64,000 bases of DNA, from contig OX465117.1 in assembly GCA_949987565.1 (NCBI GenBank), positions 582,776-646,775 of the forward strand, given 5' to 3'. Of this stretch, positions 33,532-47,160 are shown in pieces. The notes beneath the pieces are model-generated. The model worked only from the letters and a program-made list of their open reading frames with translations. It was not told the DNA's origin and made no database searches. The DNA comes from Luidia sarsii. Its lineage: Eukaryota; Echinodermata; Asteroidea; Paxillosida; Luidiidae. Each line of letters opens with the position of its first letter. The stretch's first letter is position 1. The position numbers and the translations under genes are program-made.

Positions 33532-34790
33532 CATGGTCACAATGAGATAGCCCAGAAATAATCACAGGGGAATAGGGGCAAGGAGTTGAACAGAATTAAT
33601 AAAACTTGCATTAATGGACGCTCTTTGGTTTTACGTCACTATTTTCTGGTTTTATTATGATTGGTTTCCGATCTTAAATGATGCAAGAAATTTAATTTTG
33701 TACCGTCCGTCATTGGCTGTAACCATGATACATCTTGAATTATAAGGAATCCTTAAATGATGACAATAGTTCATAACTTCATCACGAATAGTTTGGTATC
33801 AGTCTTGGAAAACAATGATTATTCATCGCTATTTGGATCAGATGTGAATCAGATGTTTAAGAGTAAACGACTGAGAGAAAGAACAGAGATACAAATAATG
33901 CCACAAAGGTCTCAAAGCGCTGAAATGAATACAGAGTTAAAAGCCAAATTTCAACATAGAGGGTTTTCAAAGAATTTAGGTTAAACATTTAAACAAAATC
34001 TGGACCAGCCAGTGAAAAATTTGATTCAATGTTACATAAACGTTGAATGGGTGACCTTTCCCAAATTGTGCCTGTAGTGGATAGGCGCTATACATGCAGA
34101 TAGACGCATATACCACACACTGTCTTAACCTTCAGATCCCAGTCATTCAATGATAAATTCAAATGATATTTTGCAGGGTGATAGAGAATTACATAATGAA
34201 CATTTGTGTGAAATTTCATTAAAAAAATCTTTGTCTAATTATAGCTCATTAATTATTCATGATTCCATTTTTATGTTTTTTATATTTTCATTTTTTTTTA
34301 TTTTTTTTATTGAATTGCCTTTGTTCGTTACTGATTTTCCCTAATTTGCATAAATTTGACTATGATAATGAAAAACGAAGAACCAATTATCGCATGCAGC
34401 AATATTAATGAGCTAATTTTGCCAAAGAATCCTGAAAAGAAATACCCTGTGCACCTTGGATGCGATGCTTTTATGTAGAATAAGTCAGTGGAAAAAATCT
34501 GGCAAGCTATACCATGGCCCTGAAAAATGTTCATTGTCAAAGAATGGCAACACCAATTTTAATGAAATTTGACTAAGAAGATTGCCAAAAAAGTCACAAT
34601 GCCTCAACACGCAGAAAACAATTTACCGAGACGCTATAAAAAAACTACAGGGGGCGGAATCTTTGAGGGTTAAATCTCCAGCGATCACAACCCCATTTCA
34701 TTTATATGCAAACATCATGCCGTCCAAACTCAAATCATCAGAATTCTTCAATCGATCTTTATTCCGTGTTTCAGCGAGCGTATGGTAGTT
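33532..34790. other. Intergenic sequence, no gene seen
   Basis: AT-rich and non-coding, with T-rich runs near 34280-34310. Confidence 0.4.
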
Positions 34791-35102
34791 TATGACCTAC
34801 CCTTGGGTAGTCACAGTCCAATTTACCCTTTTTTTAGGGGAAGAAGTTGCTCAACATTCCCTAAACACTTTTCCTTTCCGTAGCTTGTTATTTCAAAACC
34901 AGCGCCCGGCAAAGACCGGAAGAGATGCTAACGTGTCGGAGCCGACTGGTCGTGGGGAGATCGTGCCGTCAGCACCCTTTGACAACTCGGTGGAGATGCG
35001 CTTCTTGCCCGAGGGAACACAAATAGCCATTAGGGTCCAGTCGAGCAAGTTCTTCCGAAGACACTTCCCCCGATGTCACGGCAGTGTCACTTAGCCCCAT
35101 GC

Positions 35103-35228
35103 AGATTTCCCTTTTTTTTTGAGAGGGGGGAGGGGAGAGGGGAACTCCTCTAAAAGGAAATCGAGCGAGGATGAGAGTGATCGATTTTTTGGTGTCTGCT
35201 CCAGATCTGCCGTCAATAATTCCGCCAT
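35103..35228 (-). CDS. Possible first exon or short ORF, minus strand
   Basis: On the minus strand CCAAGATGGCGG (YY1-type, optimal start context) opens a frame from 35228 beginning MAELLTADLEQTPKNRSLSS. It stays open about 45 codons through a Pro/Lys-rich end and stops near 35093. The surrounding 34.9-35.28 kb is GC-rich. On the plus strand a different frame (34860-35094, containing DNSVEMRFLPEGTQIAIRVQ after a good acceptor at about 34883) also looks coding-like. Both cannot easily be right and neither is recognised. No clear splice donor was found. Confidence 0.2.
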
Positions 35229-35296
35229 CTTGGAAGGGACCATCTGGTCGAGTGAGGGCGCTGTTGGGCATGTATTGTTTGAAATGTAATGGGAGT

Positions 35297-35513
35297 GGCC
35301 TTTTTCAAAACCCGGCTTAGGCTCAGGCTCAGGCTCTGTTTTTCTGTCTTCCGTCCATTTCCAAGTTCAAGGCATGAAAAAGGGAGGCCTTTAGCTTAGT
35401 TTTTGAATGTTACACTGCATTTCGAAAACGAATAAAAAACCCTTGTGTTTTCGAATTTTGGTTAACGGAGATGAAGCCGGAGTCGAAGCCTAAGCCGGGA
35501 TTTGGGAAAGGGC
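35297..35513. mobile_element. Inverted-repeat element (family D), diverged copy 3
   Basis: GGCCTTTTTCAAAACCCGGC and CTTAGGCTCAGGCT at the left, and the inverse (GCCTAAGCCGGGATTTGGGA) at the right, resemble the elements at 16655 and 17583 but are more diverged. Confidence 0.55.
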
Positions 35514-36640
35514 AAATTTATGGCTAAAAGTATCTGAGTAGACTCCAAGAACGAGGTTGACAACACAATTGTATAACAATTCTGATTTTAACAGCCAACC
35601 AGCTATTTCCCATATCCAACCAGCTATTCGACCATCAAAGAACACGTTTTGATTTCCATCTCCAAAGATCACTCACTTATCACCAGTGATGAATAAGAGA
35701 TTAGTTCTTTTCAGATATACATCCTGAATCCCACACACAATGGTAAGATAGCGGAAAAAAGACATTCCGGTAATCTATGAATATATGAATCATTGGCGCG
35801 CCATACAGTTTTACCCAATGAATTATGCATGGTCTTAAATAATGCACACTGTGACTTAATAGTGCTTTGACTATAGCCTGTCATTATTAGGCAGAAACAC
35901 GTGGATTTACTGACTTAATTCACAACAAATCGCTGCACACAAATCATGACATAGAACTACTATGGAGATGGCTATACTGACATGGGACTTAGGGGTAGCG
36001 TTTTACAACAAAGGCTTTTGAGGACTCAGACGACGAGTCCGTTTCTGTCGGAGGGAAAGGTGATGTGGAGATGCATCCTTCAAGATTGTTAGCGGCCGAT
36101 GATTGTCAAGGCTGTTCTTTTATCGAACAAAAAAAAACCCCAAGAAGTCCAGAAATAAAGAGAGAAGGGAGAGAAGCAAAGGCCGCTCTTCTGAGGTTTA
36201 TGAGGCAGGTTTTAGAAAGACAAACATCTTGGCTGTTTTGATGGCTGATTCTTGGTCATTAGTGACCGCTCTTCTCCCAAGATTCCTCAATCGATTTTCC
36301 GCAGACGTGGTTGTCTTTCGTGTTTGGTTTATCTCCAGTCTTTCGTCGGGTAGAAATCTTTCCCGAGGGCAACGCGTGTACACGTGACCTAAAATCTAGA
36401 CGGGAGGGGAGACAAGTCATCTCTATAAACTACATCGTAGCTGTGTTTTGTCAAATTGACTGAGCAAATAAAATCCGATCGAAGAGACGGGTCTGAGCCT
36501 CTACATATTGACTCGAGAAAAAAATGCCCATTTCATTTGAGTGGGTTTGAAAAACGCGTTCTATGCCTCGTACTTGAATAGTACAACTGTACAATATTTG
36601 CTAGCTGTCTTATAGAGCATTGCAGAATTATTGTCGACAA
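35514..36640. other. Intergenic sequence, no gene seen
   Basis: Non-coding. Open frames at 36103-36387 on both strands have no recognisable content. Confidence 0.4.
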
Positions 36641-38434
36641 TTGGGAAGTTGGTTGGTTCGTTAGTTTAGTGTTTGATTGTTGGTTGATTGTTTGGTTGGT
36701 TAATTGGTTGGTCGTGTGGTGGGGAGGTTGATAAGTTGACCATTACCAACTTGGTTTGTTGGCTAGGTGGTTAATTACTTTGTTGGATGTCTTGGTTACT
36801 TGCTGTGTTGGATTTGAAGTTTATTGGTTGGTTGATTGGCTGGATGGCTGCCTAGGTTGATTGGTTGGATGTCTGGTTGGTTGGTTGGCTTGATGGATGG
36901 TTGGTTGGTTGACTGGCTGGCATGCTGATTGGTTGTATGGCTGTCTGGTCGGTTGGCTGTCTGGGTGGTTAGTTGGGTGGCTTGGTGGTTGGTTGGCTTG
37001 ATAGATGGTTGGTTGACTGGCTGGCATGCTGATTGGTTGTATGGCTGTCTGGTTGATTGTGTGTCTGGTTGGTTGGTTGGCTGTCTGTGTGGTTAGTTGG
37101 GTGGCTTGGTGGTTGGTTGGCTTGATGGATGGTTGGTTGGTTGACTGGCTGGCATGCTGATTGGTTGTATGGCTGTCTGGTCGGTTGGCTGTCTGGGTGG
37201 TTAGTTGGGTGGCTTGGTGGTTGGTTGGCTTGATGGATGGTTGGTTGACTGGCTGGCATGCTGATTGGTTGTATGGCTGTCTGGTTGATTGTGTGTCTGG
37301 TTGGTTGTATGGCTGTCTGGTCGGTTGGCTGTCTGGGTGGTTAGTTGGGTGGCTTGGTGGTTGGTTGGCTTGATAGATGGTTGGTTGACTGGCTGGCATG
37401 CTGATTGGTTGTATGGCTGTCTGGTTGATTGTGTGTCTGGTTGGTTGGTTGGCTGTCTGGGTGGTTAGTTGGGTGGCTTGGTGGTTGGTTGGCTGGATGG
37501 TTGGTTGGGTGGTTGGATGTCTGGTTGGTTGGTTGGCTTGATGGATGGTTGGTTGGTTGACTGGCTGGCATGCTGATTGGTTGTATGGCTGTCTGGTCGG
37601 TTGGCTGTCTGGGTGGTTATAGTTGGGTGGCTTGGTGGTTGGTTGGCTTGATGGATGGTTGGTTGACTGGCTGGCATGCTGATTGGTTGTATGGCTGTCT
37701 GGTTGATTGTGTGTCTGGTTGGTTGTATGGCTGTCTGGTTAGTTGTGTGTCTGGTTGGTTGGTTGACTGTCTGGCATGCTGATTGGTTGTATGGCTGTCT
37801 GGTTAGTTGTGTGTCTGGTTGGTTGGTTGACTGGCTGGCATGCTGATTGGTTGTATGGCTGTCTGGTTGATTGTGTGTCTGGTTGGTTGTATGGCTGTCT
37901 GGTCGGTTGGCTGTCTGGGTGGTTAGTTGGGTGGCTTGGTGGTTGGTTGGCTTGATAGATGGTTGGTTGACTGGCTGGCATGCTGATTGGTTGTATGGCT
38001 GTCTGGTTGATTGTGTGTCTGGTTGGTTGTATGGCTGTCTGGTCGGTTGGCTGTCTGGGTGGTTAGTTGGGTGGCTTGGTGGTTGGTTGGCTTGATAGAC
38101 GGTTGGTTGACTGGCTGGCATGCTGATTGGTTGTATGGCTGTCTGGTTGATTGTGTGTCTGGTTGGTTGGTTGGCTGTCTGGGTGGTTAGTTGGGTGGCT
38201 TGGTGGTTGGTTGGCTGGATGGTTGGTTGGGTGGTTGGATGGCTAGATGGTTGGGTGGTTGGTTGGATGGATGGGTGGTTGGATGGATGGATGGATGGCT
38301 GTCTGGTTTGTTGGTTGGCTGTCGGGTTGGTTGGATGACTGGCAGGCTGATTGGCAGGTTGATTGGTTGTATGGCTGTCTGATCTGGTTAGTTGGTTGGT
38401 TGGTTGTTGGTTGGTTGGTTGGTTGGTAGGGGGT
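36641..38434. repeat. TTGG-rich satellite with higher-order structure
   Basis: Degenerate TTGG/CTGG tetramers are organised into longer blocks. GGCATGCTGATTGGTTGTAT recurs about eleven times at spacings of about 67-171 bp, alternating with GTGGTTAGTTGGGTGGCTTG blocks. The right end (38200-38430) falls back to simple TGGATGGATGG and TTGG. Minus-strand frames rich in QPTNQP are artefacts. Confidence 0.95.
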
Positions 38435-38865
38435 ACCAGTTTGGTTCATATCCACTTTTGATATAGAAGAAAAAACTGATACATCCCCTGCATCCATAGT
38501 GTGGCACCACTATTCCAAGGAATGGAATCGGTTCTCGTGACTCGTCTACCGATGGCGATGGGAGCGAACAACAAGTCAAGGTCAGTACTTCTGCGCTAAA
38601 AGGCCACTTATTCAATTCAGGCCCGTTAAGCGGAATCATGGAAGAAGAAAAAAAAGCTTCGGTCCCCCTCAAAATGAGACCCTTCTCTCACAGATCTAAA
38701 ACCGAATCATGGGACAATGAAATTATCGACGATCGGAATTGGGCGGCAGGGTTCTCAGGAGAGAGCGAGGGGGGCTCGGAGTGACGTTTTCAGGACGACA
38801 CGAACAGGAGAGTTGTGGGTATTTTTGTCTAATTGGCCGGACCACTTCATTGATTTGTCGATGTA

Positions 38866-39660
38866 CTATCTTTCTTCCTCTCTTGGCCTTTTCTCCCTCT
38901 CGTTCACTCTTCCTCTCTTCCCTCTCCTTCCTCTGTTTCCTCTCCTCTCCTTCCCTGCTCCATTCTCCCTGTCTTTCATGCATATTATCTCTCTATAATC
39001 TGTGTATCTGCTACGGTTCGTCTCTCCACCTCTGTTTCTCTCTGTCTCTCTCTGCATGTCTCTCTGTCTCTCTGCCCCTCTCTGTCTTTCTGTATTATGT
39101 CTGTTTCTGTCTCTCCCGTCTCCCTTCCTCTCTCTCTGTCTTTCCCTCTATGCCTCCCCTATGCCTCTCCCTTTCTACCAATCTGTTTCCCTTTATGTCT
39201 CTGCCCCTTTGTCTGCCTATGTCTCTCTGATTCTGTCTTTCACTGTCTTTCCTGTTCCTCTATCTGTCATTCCCTGTCTGTCCCTGTCTCTAGCTGTCTC
39301 TCGTTGCCTCTCACTGTCTCTCGCTGTCTCTCCCCGTCTCTCTCTCTGTCTCTCTGTCTGTCCCTGTCCCCTGTCACTCTCACTGTCTCCCTGTATTTCC
39401 CTGTCTTTGCCCCTGCCTTTCCCTGTCTCTGTCTGTCTCTCGCTGTCTCTCACTGTATCTCGTTCTCTCGCTGTCTCTTGCTGTTTCTCGCTCTCTCTCT
39501 CGCTATCTCTCGCTGTCTCGCTGCCTTTCCATGTCTCTCACTGTCTCTCCCTGTCTCTCCCTGTCTCTCCCTGCCTTTCTGTCCCTTTGTCTAGTTGTCT
39601 CTCTGCCTTTCTCTCCCCGTTTCTCGTTTGTGTCTTTCTGTTCTCTCTTCTCTGCTCTCC
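38866..39660. repeat. Pyrimidine-rich (CTCTGTCT)n low-complexity tract
   Basis: CTGTCTCTC-type repeats are degenerate over about 0.8 kb. This is the only large array in the right half whose plus strand is pyrimidine-rich. SLSLSL frames are artefacts. Confidence 0.95.
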
Positions 39661-40545
39661 GTCTCTTAAAACTCTTATTCTCTCATTATGTGGTCAGTTT
39701 AGTTTGGCAGTTGTATAGAGGCGGATGCCCTGGGCGGTAAGCTACATCGAGTATCAGGGAAGGTCCTCTCTTTGAAATGCAGTGCGAGCAAGTTGCACCA
39801 TATATTTTCAGTGGTCGCCTCAATTACCGTTGATGCAGAATTCCATGATCCCTTTCGGGTCTTCAAATTATCTTGTTCTCTGCCTTGCTCTCATGTCCAA
39901 GGACTACTTTTGTAAAACATTCCAGCACCAAGTCAGTTTTCTCATCGCCATTCAATATCTTAGGCAGTCTGGTTTCGGCTATTTTTATAGGCTGTGGTCG
40001 GGCACGCGATGGTATCGTGATAAAAGAATTAGACGCTTGAACGAAATCCTTCACAGAACCCCTGAGAAAGGAAGATGATTGAGTACCAGCGAGTCTAAGA
40101 TTTAATTACACTGTCAATAGGGAGAAGGGATGGTTAGAAATGGTCTCCATTTTGTTGAACCAAATAAAATGACCTAGGAATCCGATCCCAGGCTTGTATA
40201 CGGACTGACAGCATTAATCAACGATGCAAGTCGCCTTTGAGCTGCAGAGCTTAATTGCTTTCGTGAGATTCTCATCTTTTCTTCACCGCCTTCTTGCGGG
40301 TTTTTTGGGGGTGAGCATTTCATGGGACCTGACGCAGTGGATTTCACCGGCGAGGATTATCTTTTCTTTTTGAAATTCTGGCTGAAATCAAGCTTCCATC
40401 TTATAGGATGAAATGCCAGGTTTCTTTTGGCAGTTTTTTTTTTCTCGAGGGAGTACAGATACGAAGTGTAACATTCCAAATTACAGGATGGAGATAGGCT
40501 AGGTGGATTAGGAGGATAGGGCGATCAGGAGGAAGAGGGTGAATG
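39661..40545. other. Intergenic sequence, no gene seen
   Basis: Non-coding. A 98-codon frame at 39782-40078 has no recognisable content. Confidence 0.4.
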
Positions 40546-41082
40546 GGGAGAGGATGGGGAGGATGGGGAGGATGGGGAGGATGGGGAGGATGGGGAGGAT
40601 GAGGAGGAAGGGGAGGATGGGGAGGATAGGGAGGATGGGGGGATGGGGAGGATGAATAGGATGGGGAGGATGTGGATGATGGGGAGGATTGGGAGGATGT
40701 GGAGGATGGGGAGGATGGGGAGGATGGGGAGGATGGGGAGGATGGGGAGGATGGGGAGGATGGGGAGGATGAGGAGGATGAGGAGGATGGGGAGGATGAG
40801 GAGGATGAGGAGGATGGGGAGGATGGGGAGGATGGGGAGGATGAGGAGGATGGGGAGGATGAGGAGGATGGGGAGGATGGGGAGGATGGGGAGGATGGGG
40901 AGGATGGGGAGGATGGGGAGGATGGGGAGGATGGGGAGGATGGGGAGGATGAGGAGGATGGGGAGGATGGGGAGGATGAGGAGGATGAGGAGGATGGGGG
41001 GATGGGGAGGATGGGGAGGATGAGGAGGATGGGGAGGATGGGGAGGATGAGGAGGATGAGGAGGAGGGGGGGGGATGGGGAG
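40546..41082. repeat. (GGATGGGGA)n / (GGATGAGGA)n 9-bp array
   Basis: About 58 tandem 9-bp units, interspersing GGATGGGGA with GGATGAGGA. The plus strand is purine-rich with many GGGG runs. Repeat frames (MGRMGRM, EDGEDGE) are artefacts. Confidence 0.97.
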
Positions 41083-43977
41083 TAAGTTTGCAACAGTTTT
41101 TGTATTTACTTCAGAATGAAAAGTACACGTATACATTAGTCAAAATGCCCAATTGTTACAGGACAGTGTCCATTCGTTCTTATACAGAAAAAGCCTTTTC
41201 CTGATCCTATCATCAAATTTGTCAAGCATTTGGATTTGTTGCCGTGTCCGTGGGCGAACCACGACCCGGGCATCTGCCGAGATTAACGGCGCCACGACCA
41301 CGGAGCGACCGCTAAGCTGCATCGGTCTTCTTGCTCCACGGACCAGCAACACCTTCTCACAACCCCGGGGCGTTCCTTCCCACCCACGGCGTAACTTGTC
41401 CATATACCCAATCCAAGTTAACCATAGGCCTAAGTGCGCTTTTAAGAGCCTCAATGTACGTCACAGGTTTAAGGTTTAGCCTTTGGCTCAAGTCGCAGCC
41501 CAGAGCATTAGCGAGAACGCAAACAAGAGCTCACGAAAAAACGGATTATACTTGTCGGTGGTATTTTGTTTTCGATCGTGTTTTAAAATATTGCGCTAAT
41601 ATCTTAAGATGATCATGTAAATATTTGAGAGACTGACGTTAAGATCCTAGTTTAAGATTTCTAAGAAGTAGCTTCTTCTTCGAAGTTTGTATATTGATTA
41701 AATGATATGTATGATAATATAGTATGTTTTATTAATGAATGTAAATAGATACCTTCATTCCCTTTGACTTTTCTTTCTTATTAATCTGTCTATTCCTCTT
41801 CTATTTTTCCTGTAGCCATCACCAAGAGTGGCCCAATAAGGCCTTCTGTTGTTTATTTATCTTTCATAAACAAATGATTACTTTAATTACGTCCACAATA
41901 TTCATTCCTTTTCTGTCGTCAATATCATGTTATTTCTTTCTTTTTAAAATGGTGCATTTGTCATGTTGAATCAAGCCATAATTTCGTAAGCAATGCATAT
42001 GGAAAGTATTTTGCAGAATTGAAATCGATGTCCGGTATTAATGGTTTAATTTTTGTTTTGCCAAATAAATACTAAATACTAATATTAAGCTCATCTCAAT
42101 TGAGGAAGCTATTAGACTGAAGAGGCCTCTTGTGTGGATAGGAATGGAGTGACGTCATGACCGCATGACCTTTGACTCTGTAAATTTACCGACAGGAAAT
42201 CGAGATCCATGATGATTACGTGCCCTGGGTTTTAATCAGGCGTGTGGACATCATGTAAACAAAAAGCTACGAGAGCTAAACAACGCGCTTTTTATTGATG
42301 AAGGTCGCTTGAAATACTGCCTCACGATTGCCACGAGTCTCCGAGGAAACAGTTTACGTGAAGCTTGTCAATCTTCCACGAAATTCCCCAAAAGATGACT
42401 TGTAAAGAGTCGAGTTGACAGAGCGCGTATATTAAAAGGGTTACTTCTTTGCCTTACGGAATGACCACGGATGTTTCTCATCGATCTTCGCTAGGAAAAC
42501 AAACATGTTTTCGTTTATAAGCCTACACATTAACATTCCTCAATTATTACAATTACCACAAGACGGTACACGACAGAGGTTTCAAATCGTTGCGTTCCGT
42601 GAAACGTGCTTATAATACTTTCCATTAGTTAATCCATGGAGATTGACAAGGGGCCAGAAAGTACACGGATCTATCTAGCAGTATTGAAGAATCCAAAAGC
42701 TTGGCGATTAAACGTCGCAATCCCATCGGAGTAGATATTCATAGAGGACTGTCCCTAGTGGATTTCAGGAACTTATTTAAGATTCTTGATGAGGGTGCAT
42801 TGTCCTACGTCCAGCTGCACATGGACAATTTTGTTATTTTCATGTATTCCCTAAACAAAATCCCATATTGCATTTGATTTTCTATATTTCCGTTGGAAGA
42901 GCAATTTTGTTTTTGCTGGGACCTGACGAATATCCCTTATGTAATCTGATGGCTATGCATTATGCTGTATAACTATCGACCGACGTCAGGGGAATAGACT
43001 TCCTAATGCCCGGGAACAATCTTTCGAAAAGGTCAGTTTGCGTCGAAATTTACCCCTTTTTATCAAAATTTGTTGATATAATTGGCCAATGCAAAATATT
43101 ACAATTGACATTTTAGATAAATAAATACCTGAGTATTGAGTTGTACTTATATGCATGGATTGCATATTTTGATTCCGATTAAAGATAGAGACAATTTTAA
43201 TCAGGGAGTAGGTTTAAAGTATACAGGTATCCGATAAGACCACTGTGGAATGCTTATGGTAGATGTCCTTAAAATTGCATGTTATCTGATGATGTACGTA
43301 GAGAAATGTTACTTCAATCACTTGCAAAATGTGGGTGAAAAAGGGTTGATTTGCGATGACCCTGTCTTCAAAATGTATTCAGTAACAAATGTGGGTAGAC
43401 AAAAGGTTGAAGGGTAATGACCTTGCGAATTGTCTATGTACAAATTGCCTTTATTCATCTTGTGCAGTAGCCATTGGCTACCACTTATATTGGCAATTAG
43501 AGTTTATTTAGATTGTTGTCGGCAAATTGTTCAACTGGACCCGACACAACGGTAGACCAACCCGCTTCGTCATTGCATTGACAGCTAGATTAATCTCACG
43601 AATACGAGACCATTCAAATGGAATATTCACCAGGACCCTCATTTATCCTTTCCTAAATGTCCTTCCTGATGTAGCTGCCACACTACCATTGACACCTCTT
43701 TCTATTATCATTTCTTTGCTGGCAGGGAATCGTGTGACCAATAAACTGTAAACCCTTGGAGTAATCCAACCGGTGAAATGTATTTTGACAGCGAGTGGTC
43801 TTCCACCATGTATGCGAATATATGAAAATTAAGGCTATACGTTAACACTAGAGACGTTTGAACCTTCTTACTAAAATGTGATGCAGAAATAGGTATCTAT
43901 TGGCTTAATTGACAAAGCGGTAATGAATTTCGAAATCCTGTCTGTTAGAATAAAGGCGGAATTAAATTACTTTTAGC
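41083..43977. other. Intergenic sequence with possible regulatory blocks
   Basis: A GC-richer patch at 41150-41480 has open frames of 104-108 codons on both strands, unrecognised. 41620-42100 is AT-rich. 42120-42450 and 43520-43760 are rich in transcription-factor-like motifs. No gene is supported. Confidence 0.4.
42120..42330. promoter_or_regulatory. Candidate enhancer-like motif cluster
   Basis: TGACGTCA (42150-42157), TGACCTTTGACT (42166-42177, DR1-type nuclear-receptor site), TTTAATCA (about 42231) and TGTAAACA (42254-42261, forkhead type) lie within about 110 bp of unique sequence. Motif density only. Confidence 0.3.
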
Positions 43978-44700
43978 CAGGCAGAGGCAGAGGCAGAGGC
44001 AGAGGCAGAGGCAGAGGCAGAGGCAGAGGCAGAGGCAGAGGCAGAGGCAGAGGCAGAGGCAGAGGCAGAGGCAGAGGCAGAGGCAGAGACAGAGGCAGAG
44101 GCAGAGGCAGAGGCAGAGGCAGAGGCAGAGGCAGAGGCAGAGGCAGAGGCAGAGGCAGAGGCAGAGGCAGAGGCAGAGGCAGAGGCAGAGGCAGAGGCAG
44201 AGGCAGAGGCAGAGGCAGAGGCAGAGGCAGAGGCAGAGGCAGAGGCAGAGGCAGAGGCAGAGGCAGAGGCAGAGGCAGAGGCAGAGGCAGAGGCAGAGGC
44301 AGAGGCAGAGGCAGAGGCAGAGGCAGAGGCAGAGGCAGAGGCAGAGGCAGAGGCAGAGGCAGAGGCAGAGGCAGAGGCAGAGGCAGAGGCAGAGGCAGAG
44401 GCAGAGGCAGAGGCAGAGGCAGAGGCAGAGGCAGAGGCAGAGGCAGAGGCAGAGGCAGAGGCAGAGGCAGAGGCAGAGGCAGAGGCAGAGGCAGAGGCAG
44501 AGGCAGAGGCAGAGGCAGAGGCAGAGGCAGAGGCAGAGGCAGAGGCAGAGGCAGAGGCAGAGGCAGAGGCAGAGACAGAGGCAGAGGCAGAGGCAGAGGC
44601 AGAGGCAGAGACAGAGGCAGAGGCAGAGGCAGAGGCAGAGACAGAGGCAGAGTCAGAGGCAGAGGCAGAGGCAGAAACAGAGACAGAGACAGAAAAGGAG
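43978..44700. repeat. (GGCAGA)n hexanucleotide array 2
   Basis: About 115 copies, nearly perfect for about 600 bp, with GACAGA variants only toward the right end. The 300-codon PLPLPL frame is an artefact. Confidence 0.98.
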
Positions 44701-45354
44701 ACACAGAGCTACAGAAGCATAGAGTCCGAAAGACACAGAGAGACGGGGATAGATATCTACATCGATATAAATTGAGACAGAGAGGCAGATTGGCATCGAC
44801 TGAAGAGCGAGCTGAATCACCGACCAAAAAAGCCACACATGCAAGGAGTGATAAAAAAGCCAGACACGCGCGCAAAAATTGTCCAGGACCCTTGCAGAAT
44901 CACAAGAACCTTTCGCCTTCCTGATAATTCTAATCAGCGTTCTGACAACTCAAAAGCGATCCACTCCTCACGCCCACTTGAACAACTCGACTATCGCCTT
45001 AACACTGTCCCACACAGTAATAGATGAACTCGCTAATGAGAGGCGACGATCTTGCTCAGTAGTTTGAGATGCACTCTGTGTGCACCCCTGCCGATTTTTT
45101 CCTCACTACGTGATCATTTAGGACGATTTTATCTCCTTTCGGGGAAATGAGGAGATCAAGGAGTTGGGAATAAACCAATGCTCAGTATCTACCCTGCTTC
45201 CAAAACTCAAATTTACACCAGACAAGATTGAAGATTGTCGACATATATCAACAAAATATAACCACATTCAAACCGGTCCACTTTCTTAATGTAAATAAGC
45301 CTTTGCTTGTGAGTTACGCCTACAAATTGAGATTTGAAAGGTATACTATGAGAC

Positions 45355-46445
45355 AAAGAGTGGAATGGAATGGTAGGAACTGGAATGGAATGGTATAAAA
45401 GAAATGAAACGCAATGGATAGAAATGAAAAGGAATGCAATGGATAGGAATGGAATCGTATGGTTTGAAATGAAACGAAATGCAATAAATATCAATGGAAT
45501 GGATTGGAAAGGAATGGAATGGAACGGAATAACATGGAATGGAATGGGTGAATGAATTTATTGAACGGACTGAATGAAAAATAATATAATGGAATAGAAT
45601 GGGTGTATTATAATGGAAAAGAATGGAAAGGAATGAATGGAAGGAATATAATTGAATGAAGGGGAACGGAATATAACGAAACGGAATGGAATGTTTGAGT
45701 GTAATAAAATTGAATGGAATTGAATGGAATTGAATAGAATTGAATGGAATTGAATGGAATTGAATGGAATTAAATGGAATTGAATGGAATTGAATGGAAT
45801 TGAATGGAATTGAATGGAATTAAATGGAATTGAATGGAATTAAATGGAATTGAATGAAATTAAATGGAATTGAATGGAATTAAATGGAATCGAATAAAAT
45901 TGAATGGAATTGAGTGGAATTGAATGGAATTAAATATAATTGAATAGAGTTGAATGGAATTGAATGGAATTGAATGTAATTGAATAGAGTTGAATGGAAT
46001 TGAATAGAGTTGAATGGAATTGAATGGAATTGAATGGAATTAAATGGAATTGAATGGAATTGAATGGAATTAAATGGATTTGAATGGAATTAAATGGAAT
46101 CGAATAAAATTGAATGGAATTGAGTGGAATTGAATGGAATTAAATGTAATTGAATAGAGTTGAATGGAATTGAATGGAATTGAATGGAATTGAATGGAAT
46201 TGAATGGAATTGAATGAAATTGAATGAAATTGAATTAACATGAATGGAAACGAATGGAATTGAATGGAATGGGAAGGAATGGAATGAAATCGAATGGAAT
46301 GTAGTGAAGCGGAATAAAAATTAATGCAACGGGATGGAATGAAGTTGAATGGAACAGATGAAGTTGAATTTGATCAATAAACTAATGTAATGGATTATAA
46401 TGGAATGGAACTGAACGGAACGGGATGGAATGCAATGGAATCTGT
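45355..46445. repeat. (GGAAT)-type array, mainly TGAATGGAAT
   Basis: Degenerate GGAAT/GAAAT pentamers (45355-45700) lead into a regular 10-bp unit TGAATGGAAT, with TAAATGGAAT and TGAATAGAGT variants, to about 46250, then degenerate again. Confidence 0.97.
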
Positions 46446-47160
46446 AGGGATGGAAGATGTCCAGGACCTAAGATCACCAACTGTCTAAGAACTCACTTCA
46501 CAAACAACCCCAACAGCCCGTAACTGATGGTTGTATCAAACTGAATGCATTCACTCACGAAAAGTGACACTTACCAGACCGAAGCTATTCGCATTTGACA
46601 TTTTTTGTTTAATATTTCACGATCTCCGAAATTGGGATCTTTCACCTCGTGTGGGGGAAAGGGAGACAGTGAAACCGTTTAATGGATAGTTGACTTTTTG
46701 TGGGTTGATAGATTGAGGTAAAGGACGACATTTCTCCGGTCATTTCTTTTTCATCTAAAGTGCAAAACCTCACTGTTTGCAATTGTAGAGAAAACGTCAT
46801 TTGTCAAACTTTCTGTCAGAACCGTGAAAGAATGGTTTAGATGCAACGACCATGTATTGAAATAGAGTGTATCGTTTTAAACCTCATCCATAATTAAGAG
46901 GTGGAATAGATTCTGAATTCATTGGCTACGGGAAGGAATATTGCATATAGGTCAGTAGGGGTTGGCTGAACCCACCATACCTAGCACGGCCAGGCATGTG
47001 TATAACCCGTAGTCGTGTAATGTGTAATGAATACGCATAGAGTTAGACTATTCAGGACTTGTATTGCATTGTCGTGTATGCCAAGTATCAATCTATCGCA
47101 ATCCCCAATCAAAAGGGCGAAGTACTGGATAATGTGATGCCATGACTCCACCACGTCCGA
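46446..47160. other. Intergenic sequence, no gene seen
   Basis: Unique non-coding sequence between two arrays. Confidence 0.4.
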
